Source: Gammaproteobacteria bacterium
Lineage (GTDB): Bacteria > Pseudomonadota > Gammaproteobacteria > Steroidobacterales > Steroidobacteraceae
DNA: 27,100 nucleotides
NCBI GenBank assembly: GCA_028293725.1
Contig: JAQGOE010000308.1
Coordinates: 1 to 27,100, forward strand
Reading direction: 5' to 3'
A program made the position numbers and the translations under genes. Each line of letters begins with the position of its first letter. Within the stretch, counting starts at the first letter, position 1. Of the stretch, positions 14,469-20,914 are shown piece by piece. The notes under the pieces are model-generated. The model was not told the origin of the DNA. It did not search any database and worked only from the letters and a program-made list of their open reading frames with translations.

Positions 14469-14590
14469 GCTTCGGAGGCTGCCACTCTATCCAACTGAGC
14501 TACGAGCGCGTCGGCTGCGGTTTACAGCAGTCGCCAGATCGTCACAAAGCGATCGGGAATTCTTTCGGTGGGAAAGAGCTGGGGACGGCC
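14469..14590 (-). repeat. tRNA-Arg-derived repeat, copy R2 (truncated)
   Basis: The copy starts in the anticodon loop (GCTTCGGAGGCTG on the plus strand), runs unchanged to the tRNA 5' end at 14509, and continues through a diverged promoter (TTTGTG-N18-TAAACC read on the minus strand) and upstream flank. The anticodon-to-3' half of the tRNA is missing. It is the most diverged of the three copies in the flank. Confidence 0.8.
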
Positions 14591-14609
14591 AATTTTTGCG
14601 GACCAGGCG

Positions 14610-14771
14610 CTAATCGCCGGGGGCACTGAGCAGCGGCAGCGCGATGAGTATTCCGAAACCTAACTCAATACACCAGTAATGAATGCGACTGGCGCGTCGT
14701 CGCGCTACGACGGCTGTGCGAAGCCACGCAATGAGAGCCAGATTGAGCACGAAGGGAAGTAGCTGCGCCAT
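14610..14771 (-). CDS. Small membrane protein ORF (53 aa)
   Basis: An ATG at 14771 opens a 53-residue frame with two hydrophobic segments (LLPFVLNLALIAWL and LGFGILIALPLLSA) separated by a strongly basic loop, VVARRRASRIHYW. This is a plausible two-helix membrane protein obeying the positive-inside rule. A purine-rich GGACGGG lies 6-12 bases upstream. No family is recognised. It occupies the same place relative to R2 as the DUF3592 gene does relative to R1, so it could also be the tail of a formerly longer gene. Confidence 0.4.
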   Translation of the reverse strand: MAQLLPFVLNLALIAWLRTAVVARRRASRIHYWCIELGFGILIALPLLSAPGD

Positions 14772-14800
14772 GTCGCGACCCGTCCAGCGGGCGTTGTATC

Positions 14801-15175
14801 TCAGGTGGATCGTTTCGCCCGCGGTGCCTTCCGTCGGCGTTTGGTCTCATAAAGGAGGCGAGCGGTCTCGATTTTGGCGACGCTGCTGCGGTCCATGCGT
14901 TGGCGCTCGGCGAGTGCAAGGGTCCGCTCCTCCACCTCACGGAGTATCACGCTGGGCCTGACGCAAAGTGCACGGGCCAACTTGAATATCATCTCGAGCC
15001 CAGGCTCCTTGCGGCCGTTCTCGAGCGATGAAACGGTCGCGCGATTCGGCGCTTCCAGCCCGAGCCCCGAAGCTTGGTCTAACAGGTTTTCCTGGGTCAG
15101 ATCGCCGGCCTTGCGGAAAGCCCACTGGGCTGTTCCGTAAGTTCTCAGTAATTTGGTGTCGGCCGATCGTGACAT
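14801..15175 (-). CDS. XRE-family helix-turn-helix regulator
   Basis: The 124-residue protein carries a Cro/CI-type HTH at about residues 15-75: DLTQENLLDQAS is the first helix pair, RATVSSLENGRKEPGLEMI the recognition region and LARALCVRPSVIL the closing helices. A basic tail (KRRRKAPRAKRS) follows. The frame reaches a TTG at 15184, but the ATG at 15175 is preferred. GAGG sits only three bases from it, which is tighter than usual. There is no toxin gene directly next to it. It diverges from the two-gene cassette at 15548, so it may regulate itself and possibly that cassette. Confidence 0.82.
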   Translation of the reverse strand: MSRSADTKLLRTYGTAQWAFRKAGDLTQENLLDQASGLGLEAPNRATVSSLENGRKEPGLEMIFKLARALCVRPSVILREVEERTLALAERQRMDRSSVAKIETARLLYETKRRRKAPRAKRST

Positions 15176-15201
15176 CGGCCTCAAAGAATATTGTCGTGAA
15201 G

Positions 15202-15222
15202 ATTATAGTTCGACAGCCTATA
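15202..15222 (-). promoter_or_regulatory. Candidate promoter and operator of the XRE gene
   Basis: On the minus strand a perfect TATAAT (15207-15202) lies about 27 bases before the ATG and overlaps an inverted repeat, TATAG-N9-CTATA (15204-15222). A dyad of this size over the -10 box of an XRE regulator fits autorepression. No convincing -35 box is seen at the standard spacing. Confidence 0.45.
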
Positions 15223-15240
15223 GACAACATTTTCACTTAA

Positions 15241-15547
15241 TCTGTTACGTGGTGACTTCGCACGGTGATTAGCGCGGTGTAGTTACGGGCAGACCTTCGC
15301 CGGTCGCGCGTGGAGGGAAGGCCGTTGTTGAAGCAGCGCGTCGCCGATCGATTGGCGAGCTGGAGCGCTCGCTAGACTTCCCTCTCGATAAAGTCGAATC
15401 CGGACGAATTAGATTGATTACTCATTGGTGAGCGCATGCAGGCATATAGACTCGAGCGCACGCCGCAACGTCAAAGCCCGCATTTCTGCCGCTTTCAGCC
15501 AGATTCTCCGGCTTGACCGTACTGGCTGGCCCTGAAACGATGTCGCC
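15241..15547. other. Non-coding spacer with nested inverted repeats
   Basis: No credible gene lies in these 307 bases. GAGGGAAG (15313-15320) pairs with CTTCCCTC (15377-15384), enclosing GCGAGC-N6-GCTCGC (15355-15372) and the alternative TCGCC/GGCGA stem (15341-15358). A TTGACC box at 15513-15518 with AACGAT 17 bases on could be a weak promoter for the gene at 15548. The minus ORF spanning 15418-15633 overlaps that gene and has no support. Confidence 0.5.
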
Positions 15548-15778
15548 ATGGATTTCAAGGTCTTAGGCGATATCGCTGAAATCGAAACGATTGCTACCGG
15601 ATCCGGCATCCGAGAGCTCGCGCGCTTGCGCAAGCGCTACGGCCGAGGCCGCTGGCGAAAGCGCAAGGGATATGCTGAACTGCGGCTGAGTGATGGCACA
15701 ATTATCCGGGCGGAGCTTCACTGGTACGAAGCCACCGGGATTGGCAAACGCGAATTCAAGATTAAGCGCTTTCTGTAA
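15548..15778 (+). CDS. Small conserved-looking protein, first gene of a two-gene cassette (unknown function)
   Basis: The 76-residue soluble protein is rich in Arg and Lys (KRYGRGRWRKRKGYAELRL), with a short beta-type middle (DGTIIRAELHWYEATG) and the ending GIGKREFKIKRFL. I recall similar small proteins with a W-YEAHGIG-K-FKIKR ending in other bacteria, often beside a partner like the next gene, but I cannot name a family. There is no signal peptide or membrane segment. The compact basic fold would suit nucleic-acid or partner-protein binding, and a toxin-antitoxin type role is possible but unproven. It lies between repeat copies R2 and R3. No strong Shine-Dalgarno precedes the ATG. Confidence 0.68.
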   Translation: MDFKVLGDIAEIETIATGSGIRELARLRKRYGRGRWRKRKGYAELRLSDGTIIRAELHWYEATGIGKREFKIKRFL

Positions 15779-15792
15779 AGGAAGCTTCTCTC

Positions 15793-16020
15793 ATGGCAAA
15801 AGCATCTAGACGCCTTGTCATCTGTCTCGACAACTCCGGCTACGAGGTATCACTCGAGCGCCGAAAGATTTACGTGGTTGTTCCCGACGCAGAGGCTGCT
15901 CGGCACGGACGCATTCGCGTGGTTGACGAATCAGGCGACGACTACCTATATCCCGCGGAGCGTTTCGTCGAGGTTGAGTTGCCACTGGCCGCCCGCCGGG
16001 CGGTAATGCAGGCAGCTTAG
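15793..16020 (+). CDS. Small conserved-looking protein, second gene of the cassette (unknown function)
   Basis: The 75-residue protein reads as a small beta-barrel-like domain: LVICLDNSGYEVSLERRKIY, VVPDAEAARHGRIRVVDESG and DDYLYPAERFVEVELPLAAR. This pattern (NxGYExSLE-RKIY, then IRVxDESGEDYLYP-xxFV-xELP) is one I recognise from short hypothetical proteins in several phyla, without an assigned function. AAGGA about ten bases upstream of the ATG and a 14-bp gap after the preceding stop show that the two genes are co-transcribed. It sits in the accessory segment bounded by tRNA-Arg repeats. Confidence 0.72.
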   Translation: MAKASRRLVICLDNSGYEVSLERRKIYVVVPDAEAARHGRIRVVDESGDDYLYPAERFVEVELPLAARRAVMQAA

Positions 16021-16180
16021 TCAGCAATAACTGGCCGGACGCCTCCCGCGATCAAGCGGTGGGACCTGAAGCGAGTCTCGTAAGGGAAGCGGTAGGGGTC
16101 CTAATCAGGGCGCGAAGGACCGTCGCCTAATCCAATCAGCACTCCTCATGGGGATCCGTGGTAGTCCCATCGAAGCGAGC

Positions 16181-16311
16181 GCGACCTGCAGCTTCGGAGG
16201 CTGCCACTCTATCCAACTGAGCTACGAGCGCGTCGGGGCGGATTTTACTGCAGTTTCGCTAGCGTCACCAAGAGATTGGGATTCTCGTGGCGGGGAGAGG
16301 ATTGGGGACGG
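16181..16311 (-). repeat. tRNA-Arg-derived repeat, copy R3 (truncated tRNA with intact promoter)
   Basis: Identity with the intact tRNA begins at GCGACCTGCAG (16181), just past the T arm, and continues to the tRNA 5' end at 16231. It then runs through an unchanged promoter (TTGGTG 16271-16266, TAAAAT 16247-16242 on the minus strand, 18-base spacer) and flank. The bases before it (ATCGAAG) may be a degenerate T loop. If transcribed, it would yield a 5' tRNA half read leftwards, antisense to the two-gene cassette. Confidence 0.85.
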
Positions 16312-16370
16312 CAGCGTCACCCCTATCAATGAACCCATGGTCGGAACCACGAGGGCCGTCTCGTCAGGTT
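16310..16370 (-). pseudogene. Remnant of a DUF3592-like gene (C-terminal end)
   Basis: On the minus strand this short segment reads DETALVVPTMGSLIGVTL, which aligns with DETTLAIAIIASVVGVTAL from the C-terminal membrane segment of the DUF3592 gene at 13467. The relation to R3 is the same as that of the DUF3592 gene to R1. The rest of the gene is missing: upstream sequence belongs to the aspartyl-protease-like gene. It shows that the duplicated unit was tRNA 5' end plus flank plus DUF3592 gene. Confidence 0.55.
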
Positions 16371-16412
16371 CCTGGGACCAGCGCCCGCTGCTTCCGACAA
16401 TCCGGCCTCCAG

Positions 16413-17390
16413 TTATTTAGGCGGCGCATCGGCTGACGAGACATACAACACGTTCTCCTTGGTTGCCAGGTACAGATGCAGTTGCTGGAGAATGTTCATG
16501 CCGAGGTGTAGCGGCGATTCACTACCAAAGCAATTCGCGTACTGGGCGGCGTTATCCTCCGGCCCGTTGGCCCGTAAGGCACAGTCCTTCCTTCCCGGAA
16601 GCAACCTGATCCTGGTGTTATTGACATTCAATCCCTTGGCTGTCAGTGCCATGGCGCGATACTGCGCCACGGGTTTACCATCGCCGTTCGTCTCGGTCTC
16701 GACGTCCCGAGAGTGCTCATCGAAGCCATATAGCTTACCGGTCACATCCGTCGTGAGTGTCGTTTGTGGGGCGCCGGTCGCCAGAGTCGCCTCGATCTTC
16801 TTGCCATCGAGCTCCATCGGGAAATACCAGGTCCCGATGCGCCCGTGATGCAGGGGCACCTCGGCATAGGTATTCGTCCAGTACACTACCGCGCCCCGGC
16901 AATGATCCTGCGAAAACAGATTCAGGTGTCTATTTCTGACATCCAACTCGACGTCGACGGTGTTGAAGAAATCCATCCCGACGAGGCCCGCAACGTCCAT
17001 GGTTCCTTCGGCACTCGGTCCGTCGATGGAGACCAGCGCAAACTGCGCCTCTTTGATCGTCACGGAGCCCAGCTTGAATGGCGTGGCGGTGGCGTATTGC
17101 CGGATCCGCTGGTTTCCGAAGCTCGCGTCTACGCCCTTGGCAAGGCTCGAATGCGGCAGTCCGTACTTGGCGGCAATTTCGGCCCAGAGCACGGACACAC
17201 CGCTCTGAGTATTCAACATCATGAGCGCTGCATGTTCGCCGAGCACGACCGGAAGGTAGATCCGGTTATTGGAGACAGTAAGGTCGATCGAGGCGACCTG
17301 CTTGAGTTTGCAGTCCGGAGCGGCCTCTGCCGCATTTGACGTCTGAAGTGTGGCCAACGCCAGTATCGACAGCAGCACAAGCGTTCTCAT
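16413..17390 (-). CDS. Retropepsin-like aspartyl protease homologue lacking both catalytic aspartates
   Basis: The 325-residue protein has a Sec signal peptide (cleavage near residue 20). Two halves each resemble a retropepsin-type domain. The first contains PVVLGEHAALMMLNTQSGVSVLW where an active enzyme would have LDTG; here the aspartate is Asn (codon at 17211-17213) and the Gly is Gln. The second contains KKIEATLATGAPQTTL, where the aspartate is Ala (16779-16781) while TGAPQTTL remains. VAGLVGMDFFNTVDVELDV is the family's typical flap-to-body motif. With both acids gone, catalysis by this mechanism is unlikely, so it may be a binding or structural protein. It is alone on its strand, with 541 bp of non-coding sequence upstream. 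Confidence 0.75.
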   Translation of the reverse strand: MRTLVLLSILALATLQTSNAAEAAPDCKLKQVASIDLTVSNNRIYLPVVLGEHAALMMLNTQSGVSVLWAEIAAKYGLPHSSLAKGVDASFGNQRIRQYATATPFKLGSVTIKEAQFALVSIDGPSAEGTMDVAGLVGMDFFNTVDVELDVRNRHLNLFSQDHCRGAVVYWTNTYAEVPLHHGRIGTWYFPMELDGKKIEATLATGAPQTTLTTDVTGKLYGFDEHSRDVETETNGDGKPVAQYRAMALTAKGLNVNNTRIRLLPGRKDCALRANGPEDNAAQYANCFGSESPLHLGMNILQQLHLYLATKENVLYVSSADAPPK

Positions 17391-17596
17391 AGTTGAACGC
17401 CCGTCGGAAGGGTCCCCACGAAAAAATTCCTCACAACGTGCATGGCGACCTCGTTAGTATCGTTATGTGTCTGCAACGTGGACTGCCTCGTCGAACGGCG
17501 CAACTACATGACATCGTATCCCGAGAAACAACAGTGCCACAACCAGTGGCTCTGTAACCGGCCGGAAATACGTCCGCAATGGCCATATTCGACCAT

Positions 17597-17662
17597 GCAG
17601 CCTACGCCCCTCCCGGCGACCGCATGGCTGTTGGTCTCCGGGTTGGCATTGCCTGGTATTAG
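17597..17662 (+). pseudogene. Possible remnant of a PEP-CTERM-type C-terminal anchor
   Basis: The plus strand reads PTPLPATAWLLVSGLALPG, which resembles the VPLPAAxWLLxSGLxGL anchor helix of exosortase substrates. In the frame one base on, the sequence continues LAIRARPGRPK and then a stop, like the basic tail that normally ends such proteins. A frameshift between helix and tail would explain both. No exosortase gene is in the window, so this is weakly supported. Confidence 0.25.
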
Positions 17663-17836
17663 CGATCAGGGCCCGCCCGGGGCGACCGAAAACCCCTGCC
17701 ACTTAGTCCCGGCGCGGCCGCGCGCGGCGTGAACTCCGCGTGACCAATAGTCGCGTTCTGCCCACCACCTCTTTGCGCCCGTGGAGGCTGCATTCGGATC
17801 GACAAACTCTCGCAGAGATGCGGCCACCGGGCTGTT

Positions 17837-17857
17837 GGAGATTGGTATCTCCCTTTT
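17837..17857 (+). terminator. Possible weak intrinsic terminator
   Basis: GGAGAT (17837-17842) and ATCTCC (17847-17852) form a perfect six-base stem with loop TGGT, followed by CTTTT. The stem is short and the T run brief. It would end a plus-strand transcript coming from the gene-poor interval, in keeping with a decayed gene there. Confidence 0.35.
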
Positions 17858-17931
17858 AAATTTGTGTAGCGTTCGCCGCGGCTACGTGTTACCGATGCAG
17901 CTGGCATGCGTCTCAAAGGAATGCTGGCCGG

Positions 17932-18600
17932 GTGAAGATTTTTAGTTGTCTCATGGTGGTTGCCTGTGTCTGCGCCTTTCCGGCCGTCCGTGCGCAGGAA
18001 ACTCCTCCGTTGCAATTCGTCGCCGAGTATCTACGGGAATTCAGCGCGATCGAGCATATCCGCGTGGCCGAGGAGCGAGAGCTCCAGGCGCCCCATCAAA
18101 GTATGCTTGCCACTTGCATAGACAGTGGCAATCGATACCGTCTGGAGATCACTCAACAGATGGCCCGCATGCGTGGCATGAGGGTGCCTCCCCCATCGCA
18201 GACCCTACCCGGGCGACTCGTGGAGCTCTACGGTCACAAGCTCAGTCTCTACAACGAAGTCGTCAGTGAGTGTACTGCGCTCAAGGAGGGAGCCAATGCC
18301 AATGTCAGCTCTTTGGAAGTCATGGCCGCGGTATCCCGATATAACGCGAAAGTCGATGCTATTGACCACTCGTTGTTCGCGACCTCGACGCAGGCATTTT
18401 CGACGCTACTGAATACCACACCCGGGTCTCGCACCACTCCGCACCGTCTCGGTATCACGCTCGCGGAGAAGCAAGCTCTGCTGCGGCAACTGAAGCTCCA
18501 GTTTGGTGCGGAGTTGGATGACGATCAGCAAACATACCTCGTTAACGCGGCGACAGTGATTCGCGACGCCTTACGGGCTCATAAGGCTGCCGACGAATAG
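17932..18600 (+). CDS. Secreted protein of unknown function
   Basis: The 222-residue protein starts with GTG. It has a clear Sec signal peptide (MKIFSCLMVVACVCAFPAVRAQ, cleavage near residue 21). The mature part is largely helical and charged, with two cysteines (LATCIDSG and SECTALK) that could form a periplasmic disulfide. I do not recognise a domain. AAGGA lies 11 bases before the GTG, a little far but usable. The gene converges with the azurin gene; 129 bp separate the stop codons. Confidence 0.7.
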   Translation: MKIFSCLMVVACVCAFPAVRAQETPPLQFVAEYLREFSAIEHIRVAEERELQAPHQSMLATCIDSGNRYRLEITQQMARMRGMRVPPPSQTLPGRLVELYGHKLSLYNEVVSECTALKEGANANVSSLEVMAAVSRYNAKVDAIDHSLFATSTQAFSTLLNTTPGSRTTPHRLGITLAEKQALLRQLKLQFGAELDDDQQTYLVNAATVIRDALRAHKAADE

Positions 18601-18729
18601 ATCGTCCAGTCGCGCCTGGATTCGATTCCACTGCTGTCGCCCACCAACCCGTGCGCGGCAAAGGAACGATTGGCTGCCCGCTGGATTGGCGCTGGTACGA
18701 CGCTGGATAGTAGCGTGCCGCGGCCTCCG

Positions 18730-19206
18730 TTACCGGGCTGCTGCAACCGTCTTGGTGTTGCCGAATAGGAACGTTCCACGCATCACTGTTGAGTGGCCGG
18801 GAGAGGTGCAGAAGAACGCGTAACGCACTCCTTCTTGCAGTGCGCTCGTGCTGAATTTCGCCGCCGCGCTCTCGCCTCCTCCAACCACTTTTGTCGCCGC
18901 TATGATGCGATGATCGTTCTCGGGCAGAAAGCCGCGCTTGAAGCCGGCGGCCAAGCCCGCATTGACGATCGCGGACACATCCGACTCTCGCGCGAGCACC
19001 CAGTCGTGGCCCATGATCTTCGCGGGGAGCTGGCCCGAGTGCCGGAGGTTTACCTCGACCTCGGTGCATTGCACCGGGACCGTCATCTCGCGCAGGTTGA
19101 ACCGCATCATATCGTTGCCTTCGATTGTCAATTTGCAGGGATCCGCGTTCGCAGCCCCGGTCGCGAGTAGCAGCGCGCCGGCACCGATCAGTTGTAGGGA
19201 TGTCAT
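18730..19206 (-). CDS. azu: Azurin (periplasmic blue copper protein)
   Basis: The 158-residue precursor has a signal peptide (cleavage near residue 22, ANADP) and a cupredoxin domain with all azurin landmarks: disulfide cysteines C24 and C47, copper ligands G66-H67 (KIMGHDWVL), C133, H138 and M142 (FFCTSPGHSTVMRGT). Azurins shuttle single electrons in the periplasm. The frame reaches 19227, but the ATG at 19206 has AGGAA upstream at good spacing and starts the signal peptide. It lies 25 bp downstream of the monoheme cytochrome-porin gene on the same strand, so the two are almost certainly co-transcribed and azurin may accept or supply its electrons. Confidence 0.95.
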   Translation of the reverse strand: MTSLQLIGAGALLLATGAANADPCKLTIEGNDMMRFNLREMTVPVQCTEVEVNLRHSGQLPAKIMGHDWVLARESDVSAIVNAGLAAGFKRGFLPENDHRIIAATKVVGGGESAAAKFSTSALQEGVRYAFFCTSPGHSTVMRGTFLFGNTKTVAAAR

Positions 19207-19231
19207 GGGGTTTCCTCGCGCAGTCATGATT

Positions 19232-20608
19232 TCAGAAAGCCAGCCACGAAAACAGGAATACGGAGTTGTTCTGGTGCGCCGTGCGGCCGAATCCGTCGTA
19301 GTCGGAGGTGCCGCCGTTGAATTTCAGATAACCTGTGTACTGCAGGCCGACCCGGACGTTCACCCACGGCCGACCCCAGGAAGTCATCTTCCCGAACGGC
19401 ACATATTCGAGTTGCAGGATGTAGCCCCGCGTGTCCGGCGAGCCATTGTTGCTTCCTGAGAGCGGCGCGGGCCCGTAGAAAACCTGATCCGCGCCTCCGG
19501 TGATGTCAAAGACGCCTACGCCCGCGCTCCATGTCTGGTGGTACGTGAATGAGGCGTCGAGTCTCAGGGTGTTCAGGTGATTGGACGCCGCAGCGACGCC
19601 GCCGGCGTTGAACGTCGCAGACAGTTTCTGGTTCTCGTGGATGTACGACGCATTCACCGTCAGCGCGGACTGATCCTGATTCGCATATTGGTAGGTGGCG
19701 TCGAATCCCACGTCGGAGTAGCGGTCCGTATCAGGAACCGTCGTGTCGGGTTGTAGTTTGGCTTCGATCCCGAATGTGCCGATCGAGAAGTAATAGGGGT
19801 CCTTGCTGACCTGGTATGCGAGTCGCCAATAGGGCGCGACGCCGTTGATGTGGGGGTTGTCTCCAGGCCCCAAACCCAGGTTGCCCAACCATCGATCGGA
19901 GAGGTTCCGGTACGCACCTCCCTCCAGGTACACGTGATCGGCGATCATCGCGTAGGCCGTGGCTCCGAGCACGGTCTGGGCAAGGCCGCCCTCGATCAGC
20001 GTAGCGGCCGAGGGACCCGGAACGAGGGGTGAGGAGATGTACGGGAATCCCCAGGCGGGCGTCGAGTTCCACAAATCCTGAACCGTGGGGTTGTTGTTGA
20101 TGGAGACCCCTATCACTGCGTCCGTGCCCGCGAACTTGACTGCTCGCGCGTAGCGTACGTCCATGTTATCCCAGCTGGTGTGCCGCTCCTCGCCGCTGTA
20201 GGTCACTTGGACGAAAGCTCCGGAATGTTCCGTGATGCGCCCGCCGTAGAAGATCGAGACCTGGTCTACCGACAGATTGTTGTTGGTGCTGAAGTGCTCC
20301 GCAGGTGCTTCGGGCAGCGAAGCGTCTACGTGGCTGAACCCTCCCTGGATCATGAGTGCGAGTGGGAGCGGGTGCTCACCGTCGCCCCAACTGTAGCCGT
20401 TCAACTTGAACTGGCGGCCATAATCCGTCAGCGCAGGGCCAAACGATAGTGTGTGGCATTGCGAGCAGGGCATCCCCGTCTGGCGTGCAAAACTCGGCAC
20501 CGCCAACGCGTCCTTGAATGTTAGGACTGCGATGATAGCCATGACAGCTGCCGCCCGCAGTGCAACACGAGCCGCTCGTCCTGGGTGGGCCTCGATAGAG
20601 TTGGACAT
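19232..20608 (-). CDS. Monoheme cytochrome c fused to an outer-membrane beta-barrel
   Basis: From the ATG at 20608 the protein has 458 residues. A signal peptide (hydrophobic about residues 17-34) is followed at once by VPSFARQTGMPCSQCHTLSFGPALTDYGRQFKLNGY, cut by the single heme motif C48-S-Q-C-H52. The remaining about 390 residues alternate like transmembrane beta strands, contain many aromatic girdle residues, and end in FLFSWLAF. A heme domain directly plugged into a barrel is the architecture of Cyc2, the outer-membrane iron oxidase; similarity here is in layout, and membership of that family is not shown. The frame is open to 20716, but that extension has no signal-peptide character. 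Azurin follows in the same operon. Confidence 0.82.
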   Translation of the reverse strand: MSNSIEAHPGRAARVALRAAAVMAIIAVLTFKDALAVPSFARQTGMPCSQCHTLSFGPALTDYGRQFKLNGYSWGDGEHPLPLALMIQGGFSHVDASLPEAPAEHFSTNNNLSVDQVSIFYGGRITEHSGAFVQVTYSGEERHTSWDNMDVRYARAVKFAGTDAVIGVSINNNPTVQDLWNSTPAWGFPYISSPLVPGPSAATLIEGGLAQTVLGATAYAMIADHVYLEGGAYRNLSDRWLGNLGLGPGDNPHINGVAPYWRLAYQVSKDPYYFSIGTFGIEAKLQPDTTVPDTDRYSDVGFDATYQYANQDQSALTVNASYIHENQKLSATFNAGGVAAASNHLNTLRLDASFTYHQTWSAGVGVFDITGGADQVFYGPAPLSGSNNGSPDTRGYILQLEYVPFGKMTSWGRPWVNVRVGLQYTGYLKFNGGTSDYDGFGRTAHQNNSVFLFSWLAF

Positions 20609-20914
20609 AACCGCCGTCCCCCCAATGTTATTTATTATTCGGCTTGGTATCTCGGAGTACATACGGAAATAAAACCTGTTACATCCCAACAGGTCGGCTT
20701 GTGCAACAGGAAACACTCAGCGACAGCGCCGTGCCATGTGGGTTAGTTGGTAGGGGAACGGGCGTTAGTGCGTATGCCAATGTGCAACACGGCGTCGTGC
20801 AACGCAGCATCTCGCGCGCCGGATGTCGGTCGGGTGGGCGTTCCCACACCCGGGTCTCGCGTTTTCGACCACAGGTCGTGCTAACCTGAAGCCCCGAGAT
20901 GGGATCCCCCGCCT
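20609..20914. promoter_or_regulatory. Divergent regulatory region between the cytochrome-porin and SnoaL-like genes
   Basis: This 306-base spacer holds a perfect dyad, ACCTGTT (20674-20680), seven bases, AACAGGT (20688-20694), and a further AACAGG half-site at 20705-20710. Read on the minus strand, CCGACC and TTATTT lie 19 bases apart around the dyad, the stretched spacing used by MerR-family activators such as CueR. The AT-rich tract at 20626-20640 is close to the cytochrome-porin start. Nothing else in the spacer is recognised. Confidence 0.5.

Larger units (their letters stand above)
17391..17931. other. Gene-poor interval with possible gene remnants
   Basis: These 541 bases carry no intact gene I can support. 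The plus frame from 17442 to 17732 has unusual composition for a real protein, but contains a recognisable sorting-signal-like segment (see the separate entry). A short hairpin with a T tract at 17837-17857 follows. The remainder shows no clear promoter or repeat. Confidence 0.5.

Noticed and set aside
14665..14940. Minus-strand frame of 91 codons between R2 and the XRE gene
   Set aside because: It overlaps the end of the XRE gene in another frame and lacks any domain or hydrophobic segment; the 53-codon frame at 14610-14771 is more credible.
13267..16311. CRISPR array, because of the repeated segment
   Set aside because: There are only three copies at irregular distances of 1.2-1.7 kb, and each is a tRNA-derived sequence; no short regular repeat-spacer pattern exists in the window.
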